Source: Acidiferrobacteraceae bacterium
Lineage (GTDB): Bacteria; Pseudomonadota; Gammaproteobacteria; Arenicellales; UBA868
Direction of reading: 5' to 3'
Assembly (NCBI GenBank): GCA_002731295.1
Contig: PCBE01000016.1
Span: forward strand, 1-10,625
Length of the DNA stretch: 10,625 nt
Every line of letters starts with the position of its first letter. Positions within the stretch are counted from its first letter, which is position 1. The translations under genes and the position numbers were made by a program. Under the pieces are notes generated by a model. The model made no database searches, had not been told where the DNA came from, and saw nothing but the letters and a program-made list of their open reading frames with translations. Below, piece by piece: positions 6,762 through 10,625 of this stretch.

Positions 6762-8078
6762 TTAGCCACCCCAGTCCGAAATAACCGCCTGTGCAACGTC
6801 TTCACCGCTTCGACAAGCGCCTCCCAGGAGGGCATGGGACATATAATCACCCGCATAATAGATCTGCTTCTTTCCACTGGTTTGATACCTTTCAAATGCG
6901 CTCACCGCCTTAAGATAACCTGGATAAAACAAGGGCAACATATTTTCTATCCTTTGCTGAACGACATGCCCATAGCCCAGTTCCAGGTGTCTTGCGACAT
7001 CATCCGGCAGATCATTCCAGATAGCCGGTAACTCCCCCTCAACTACTGGTTGAGTTTTCAGCTGTATAACTGCCTCAGGCGATAGATAAACTGATATGCG
7101 GCTGAGGTAACTTGAGGAAATTCTAGACTGGTCGACAACTTCTACCGCCGCTATTGAAGCGTTTACATCCGGACTGAAGAAACGGACATACGGCTCAACC
7201 GGTCGGTCGATACCGAAATGCAAAATGTACCCACTGTTGTACCTTACACACTTGAAAAATTGAGATTCCTCCGGTGTTGGCACTGAGATAATTCTCAGTG
7301 GCAAAGAGCCAGGTACCGCACAAATCACCAAATCAGCATGGGTTGACTGAAGCAAACCATTCAACTCATAAGAGAACTCACTGCCCCCAGACACAGCTCG
7401 ACTCACATTCTTGACATCTGCCGAATATGTTACATCTAGGTTTCGTGCTAGTCGCTCGGTGAGCAGTCCAATACCGTCGTCGAATGTGTAAGCATGAGCG
7501 CCATACATATGCGCTGTCGTGCTGAGAAAAAACACGGGCGATACATCCGTCATACGCCATCCCCGGGCGCCCCGAAATACTGGCTCTATGTATATCCTAG
7601 AAACTTGATCCAGGGATCTTTGATTCAAGTACTCGTACAGTGTCCCTTCATCGTGATGCTGCCAATCTAACAATCGATCGGGGTTTGTTGAAAAACGTCG
7701 CCCAGCCATACCAGCTGCCATTTTCAGGAGACGCCATCTCTGGCCATAGTTCAGCCGCGAATTAAACATCAACCCAGGCCCTGGACCTATTTGAACTGAA
7801 TGTTCACCGGCTTGCGAACAGGTCGATACGGGAGTTGTTAGTCCACGACAGAGTTGATCTGTCAGACCAAATTCTCGAACCAAGCCCATAACAGATTTAC
7901 TGAATGAATAGATTAACCGTGCACCCGTTAGATAATTCAGTCCAACGTCATGGGCTTCTGCCATTCTGCCACCAGGAAACTGCGCTCGCTCAAGCACATT
8001 GACAGAAAATCCTGCCTGCTGGAGTCGATGCGCTGCGGTTAACCCGGCCAACCCGGCACCAATCACGGTAATCTTCAT
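6762..8078 (-). CDS. FAD-dependent oxidoreductase of the amine oxidase / protoporphyrinogen oxidase family
   Basis: A 438-residue flavoprotein. It opens directly with an ADP-binding beta-alpha-beta fold, VIGAGLAG with GxGxxG at residues 7-12, Glu30 at the end of the second strand for the FAD ribose, and the PGGRM segment (35-39) usual in amine-oxidase and protoporphyrinogen-oxidase-like enzymes. Near the C-terminus YYAGDYM (407-413) and GACRSGEDVAQAV (420-432) form the second FAD-contact region. No signal peptide or membrane segment is evident, so it is probably soluble or peripheral. The family oxidises amines, polyamines, porphyrinogens or carotenoids; nothing nearby points to haem or carotenoid synthesis, and the divergent aldehyde dehydrogenase fits amine oxidation to an aldehyde. 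That function is inference. No good Shine-Dalgarno is seen. It may be co-transcribed with the binding-protein gene downstream. Confidence 0.88.
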   Translation of the reverse strand: MKITVIGAGLAGLTAAHRLQQAGFSVNVLERAQFPGGRMAEAHDVGLNYLTGARLIYSFSKSVMGLVREFGLTDQLCRGLTTPVSTCSQAGEHSVQIGPGPGLMFNSRLNYGQRWRLLKMAAGMAGRRFSTNPDRLLDWQHHDEGTLYEYLNQRSLDQVSRIYIEPVFRGARGWRMTDVSPVFFLSTTAHMYGAHAYTFDDGIGLLTERLARNLDVTYSADVKNVSRAVSGGSEFSYELNGLLQSTHADLVICAVPGSLPLRIISVPTPEESQFFKCVRYNSGYILHFGIDRPVEPYVRFFSPDVNASIAAVEVVDQSRISSSYLSRISVYLSPEAVIQLKTQPVVEGELPAIWNDLPDDVARHLELGYGHVVQQRIENMLPLFYPGYLKAVSAFERYQTSGKKQIYYAGDYMSHALLGGACRSGEDVAQAVISDWGG

Positions 8079-8177
8079 ACGTGGACCGTATTCTGCAACA
8101 ATCTGCGATATCCTAAGGCCTATGATGCCTTCTTAAACTACACACCTTATTTTCATTCAGTAAATACTCACCTCACC
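8079..8177. promoter_or_regulatory. Divergent promoter region with a small palindrome
   Basis: These 99 bases separate the divergent flavoprotein and aldehyde dehydrogenase genes and must hold both promoters unless the transcripts start inside coding sequence. AAGGC (8115-8119) and GCCTT (8127-8131) are inverted around CTATGAT, and TATGAT (8121-8126) could be a plus-strand -10 element inside that repeat. A matching -35 is not convincing. A regulator binding the repeat could control both directions; this is inference. Confidence 0.4.
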
Positions 8178-9581
8178 ATGACACAAATACCAGTAAGAAA
8201 CCCCCATACGGGTGACATCGACTATGCATTCGTGGAACCCACAAATAGTGAGCTCGCATCCAAAATATCACGACTTCGCGAGAATCAGCTCGATTGGTCT
8301 TCCTTACAAGTCAGTGACAGGGGTGAGATTCTGAGGCAGTTTGCCGATGGACTCGCCCGGCACAAAGATCAGTTGGCACAGGCTCTGTGTATCGATACTG
8401 GCCGTTGGCGCCTGTCGGTAATGGAAGTTGATGCGCTCGAAGCGATCACACACAGTCGAGTAAACCAAGCGATCGTCACCCTACAAACCAAACGTATGGA
8501 ATCGGAAAGCATCGACATCTCTCATCTGCAGGTCTTTGTCCCATATCCTGTCGTTGGCGTCATTTCTCCTTGGAACTATCCTCTGATTCTCTCGTTTCTG
8601 GATGCTGTGCCGGCGCTTTTAGCGGGCTGCTCCGTGATCATTAAACCCAGCGAAGTCACGCCCCGCTTTATTGAAGCTGTTAACCAAGTACTGAGCGACA
8701 CAGTCGAATTAGGTGCCGTAGTAGATGTCGTTCCGGGCACAGCGTCTACTGGGAACAATCTCATCGATCTTGTGGATGCCATCAATTTTACTGGCAGCGT
8801 CGAAACGGGCCGCCAAGTTGCAACGCGTGCAGCCAACCAGTTAAAACCGGCATTTCTGGAACTTGGCGGAAAAGATCCCGCTATCGTTTTGGAAAGCGCT
8901 GATATTGAACGCGCGGCACAAGCGATTTTGCATTGCGCCACGGTGAACACAGGGCAAGCCTGTTTTTCGATAGAGAGAGTCTACGTCCATGAGGCGTTGG
9001 CTACGAAATTCATCGATCTAATCTCGTCCTTGGCTGAGGAAATTTCACTCAATACAGAAGATCCTGCCAAGGGCGCAATCGGACCGATTATCTCGGCTAA
9101 ACAGATTCAGGTCATAGACCTGCACCTGAAGGATGCCAGGAATAAAATGGCCAGCTTTTTGACTGGGGGAATCATCGAGCATCACGGCGGAAGCTGGCTT
9201 CGACCGACTGTTGTCACCGATGTCGATCATTCAATGTTATTAATGCGAAAAGAGACCTTCGCACCCATCATCCCCATTATGACTTTTAGGAAAACTTCGG
9301 AAGCTGTCTATTTGGCCAATGACTCAGAATATGGGCTTAGCGCGGCGGTTTTTGGCGACTTGGATAAATCGGAAGCCGTCGCTCTAAAGCTAGACGCCGG
9401 TGGAATCTATTGCAACGACGTCGACCTGATCGGTAGTGCCCATGAGTCAGCGGAAAAGATGAGTTTCAAGAATTCTGGTCTTGGTGGTTCACGTTACGGC
9501 CCCGAAGGTATTACACGGTTTACCCGAAAACAATCCGTGGTATTCCAACATGGCAGCGGTGTAACAATAGATGACTTATAG
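8178..9581 (+). CDS. NAD(P)-dependent aldehyde dehydrogenase
   Basis: A 467-residue member of the ALDH superfamily, which oxidises an aldehyde to a carboxylic acid in the cytoplasm. The catalytic set is complete: Asn133 in SPWNYP, cofactor-binding Lys156 in IIKPSE, the FTGS turn at 204-207, general base Glu228 in ELGGKDP, nucleophile Cys262 in NTGQACFS followed by ERVYV, and Glu359 in KETFAPI. The C-terminal oligomerisation part ends with GLGGSRYGPEGI. It is slightly shorter than typical 480-500-residue enzymes, at the N-terminus, but nothing essential is missing. The motifs do not identify the substrate. Its divergent partner is the flavoprotein, whose possible aldehyde product it could oxidise. 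No clear Shine-Dalgarno precedes the ATG. Confidence 0.93.
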   Translation: MTQIPVRNPHTGDIDYAFVEPTNSELASKISRLRENQLDWSSLQVSDRGEILRQFADGLARHKDQLAQALCIDTGRWRLSVMEVDALEAITHSRVNQAIVTLQTKRMESESIDISHLQVFVPYPVVGVISPWNYPLILSFLDAVPALLAGCSVIIKPSEVTPRFIEAVNQVLSDTVELGAVVDVVPGTASTGNNLIDLVDAINFTGSVETGRQVATRAANQLKPAFLELGGKDPAIVLESADIERAAQAILHCATVNTGQACFSIERVYVHEALATKFIDLISSLAEEISLNTEDPAKGAIGPIISAKQIQVIDLHLKDARNKMASFLTGGIIEHHGGSWLRPTVVTDVDHSMLLMRKETFAPIIPIMTFRKTSEAVYLANDSEYGLSAAVFGDLDKSEAVALKLDAGGIYCNDVDLIGSAHESAEKMSFKNSGLGGSRYGPEGITRFTRKQSVVFQHGSGVTIDDL

Positions 9582-9773
9582 TCTATTTCAGCGTTGATCC
9601 AACGAATTTCCTTTTAGTCGCTTACAGAGAGGCTTTTGCGAAGAAGATCGCGTAAATTTTTCAATTGTCGCCGTAAGTGACTGATTATATGTAATAACTA
9701 TGTGAAATCCTTTTGGTTAAATAGGGATTCAGTGTGATAAAATTAGACTATAAACGGCGTTATTCCTTGATTT
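9582..9773 (+). promoter_or_regulatory. Non-coding gap with an inverted repeat, terminator-like hairpin and AT-rich promoter-like end
   Basis: I see no gene here. AGTCGCTTAC (9616-9625) can pair with GTAAGTGACT (9673-9682) over ten positions with one G-U. Inside the 47-base loop, GCGA-agaaga-TCGC (9638-9651) is followed by TAAATTTTT, a weak terminator-like element for the aldehyde dehydrogenase transcript. TTAC (9622-9625) could pair with either GTAA at 9652-9655 or GTAA at 9673-9676, so the two folds compete. Just upstream of the next gene, 9713-9754 is AT-rich, with TTGGTT (9713-9718), TGATAA (9735-9740; 16-base spacing) and TATAAA (9749-9754) as promoter-like words. No Shine-Dalgarno is evident before 9774. 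Confidence 0.35.
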
Positions 9774-10331
9774 ATGCATAAACAACTCATCCAGCTGATT
9801 CTAGGACTACTGTGCCTGTCGGCATCTGGGCTCACATTCGGGCAAACCGGTCTACAAGCTTTGCAATTAAGTGCGTGGGGATACCCGATTGGATATACCG
9901 AGACTGCGCACACGATCAACTTCAATAGGTTTCTTGGCGATACCATTCAGCAACCCTTTTTCCATATTCAAAGCCGCTTCCCGACTCTATCGTTCCTCGT
10001 TGCAAGGGCCAATGGAACGGAATTCACAAGCGCACCCAGTTCTGATTCCTATCAGCACTCTTTCTCGCTTGAGGATGTTGGGGTCTATCTCTCTTATAGA
10101 TCTAGGGGTAACTTGTATTTTCGTGGACTCGTCGGAGGACCGTTGTATGCAAACACTAACGGTCTTCAGAACTACCTTCACAATACTCAGAATGTAGACA
10201 TAGAATATCGTGGCGCCATCGGCCTGCGTTTAGGCGAGCATGGCGCCTTCAATGTAGAACTTGAATTCCTGGGTAGCCGGCTAACCGGTGAGGCCAACAT
10301 GATCTCTATTGGCGCACGTTATCAGTTCTAA
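9774..10331 (+). CDS. Exported protein of unknown function, probable small outer-membrane beta-barrel
   Basis: I do not recognise the family. The 185-residue product starts with a signal-peptide-like segment: Lys3, then a hydrophobic core ILGLLCLSASGLTF (9-22), with likely cleavage near FGQ (22-24). The only early Cys is not in a good lipobox. The rest lacks long hydrophobic helices and alternates polar and aromatic residues in short strands, such as VGVYLSYRSR and NLYFRGLVGG. Near the C-terminus are YRGAIGLRLGEHGAFNVELEFLG and a final strand MISIGARYQF. Ending in an aromatic-rich strand with terminal Phe is the usual sorting signal for Bam-assembled outer-membrane barrels. About 160 mature residues would suit an eight-stranded barrel. 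Its 3' end overlaps the converging ATP-grasp gene by 26 bases. It stands alone, so its link to the catabolic genes is unclear. Confidence 0.72.
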   Translation: MHKQLIQLILGLLCLSASGLTFGQTGLQALQLSAWGYPIGYTETAHTINFNRFLGDTIQQPFFHIQSRFPTLSFLVARANGTEFTSAPSSDSYQHSFSLEDVGVYLSYRSRGNLYFRGLVGGPLYANTNGLQNYLHNTQNVDIEYRGAIGLRLGEHGAFNVELEFLGSRLTGEANMISIGARYQF

Positions 10332-10625
10332 ACAGTTGCGACGAGGATGTTGCTGCAACCACATGTACCGGCAACGATGGTGAGTATACGAACTTCAATT
10401 CTGCATGTGCCTGCTCCAATGTTCTGACAACTTTGCCTGTTGACGCTGCTTCAGCAAAAATAAATCCTGGATAGGCGCAACCCTCTGGCCAAGGAGTCAA
10501 AATCTGGCCCGGCCTGGCATCTAACTCTACGCCCGTTACACCAGACACTCGGGTTGCATTTCCGAGCCCTTCTATCCGTCTAAGAATTCCCCCACTTCCA
10601 GGCACTGGTATCATCATCACACCGA
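10306..10625 (-). CDS. ATP-grasp ligase, C-terminal fragment (amino acid ligase-like)
   Basis: A minus-strand frame open to the right window edge and ending at a TAG at 10308-10306, giving about 106 C-terminal residues; the true start lies outside. The segment has PVPGSGGILRRIEGL, then VTGVELDARPGQ, then PEGCAYPGFIFAEA and an HAELKFV helix/strand. I recognise this as the C-terminal lobe found in ATP-grasp carboxylate-amine ligases of the L-amino-acid-ligase type, where 'G.L..V.G' and 'ARPGQ...PEG..YLGFIFA' patterns recur. These enzymes join a carboxylate to an amine with ATP. The ATP-binding core is not visible, so activity cannot be judged. The GTG and ATG codons near 10620 are internal, not starts. 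The last residues overlap the converging exported-protein gene by 26 bases. Confidence 0.7.
   Translation of the reverse strand, partial: GVMMIPVPGSGGILRRIEGLGNATRVSGVTGVELDARPGQILTPWPEGCAYPGFIFAEAASTGKVVRTLEQAHAELKFVYSPSLPVHVVAATSSSQLFRTDNVRQ

Noticed and set aside
6258..6765. Overlapping plus-strand frames opposite the start of the binding-protein gene
   Set aside because: The minus strand there encodes a signal peptide and conserved binding-protein segments; the plus-strand products are low-complexity shadows.
6762..8078. Calling the flavoprotein hemG/hemY (haem synthesis)
   Set aside because: Only the general FAD motifs support it; no haem gene is nearby and the family includes many amine oxidases.
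8576..8950. Minus-strand frame of 124 codons inside the aldehyde dehydrogenase gene
   Set aside because: It lies wholly opposite a gene with complete ALDH motifs, and its product is Ser/Arg/Ala-rich without recognisable features.
1..10625. CRISPR array, tRNA, rRNA, insertion sequence or prophage elements
   Set aside because: No regularly spaced repeats, cloverleaf-like sequence, transposase or integrase motifs, or phage genes were seen on reading both strands.

Overview
The window looks like an accessory catabolic region of a Gram-negative bacterium, most plausibly a proteobacterium (perhaps a marine gammaproteobacterium, which is a guess from gene content and moderate base composition). The support is a Sec-exported periplasmic solute-binding protein, a small exported protein ending in a beta-barrel-like Phe terminus, and a complete LivGFHM-type importer. 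I see no rRNA, tRNA, CRISPR array, insertion sequence or phage gene.

Layout: positions 1-270 hold the 3' end of a PHP-type metallohydrolase (CehA/McbA-like), and 361-825 a VOC (glyoxalase-fold) protein. Positions 826-1026 are non-coding and carry two short palindromes. A DapA/NAL-superfamily lyase follows at 1027-1893, then a tight importer operon livG-livF-livH-livM at 1952-5289. The importer's likely solute-binding protein lies next to it but on the opposite strand (5417-6628, minus). A strong one-directional terminator (5357-5387) sits between the converging genes. Upstream of it on the minus strand is an FAD-dependent amine-oxidase/protoporphyrinogen-oxidase-like flavoprotein (6762-8078). 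This is divergent from an aldehyde dehydrogenase (8178-9581, plus). The right end has an orphan exported, probably outer-membrane, protein (9774-10331) whose 3' end overlaps the 3' end of a converging ATP-grasp ligase fragment (10306 to the window edge).

How the genes may work together (inference): the Liv-type importer brings in an amino-acid-like or small carboxylate compound captured by the periplasmic protein. The flavoenzyme could oxidise an amine or C-N bond, the aldehyde dehydrogenase could oxidise the resulting aldehyde, and the DapA-family enzyme could cleave or dehydrate a 2-oxo-acid intermediate. The DapA-family protein keeps the Schiff-base lysine and catalytic tyrosine. It has His where true dihydrodipicolinate synthase has the substrate-binding Arg, so a catabolic role is likelier than lysine synthesis. 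The substrate cannot be named from the sequence.

Each protein belongs to a recognisable family except the 185-aa exported one. The unusual points are the arrangement (binding protein convergent with its importer), the reassigned lyase, candidate operators before it, and the unassigned exported protein. I do not see a clear, wholly new molecular system.
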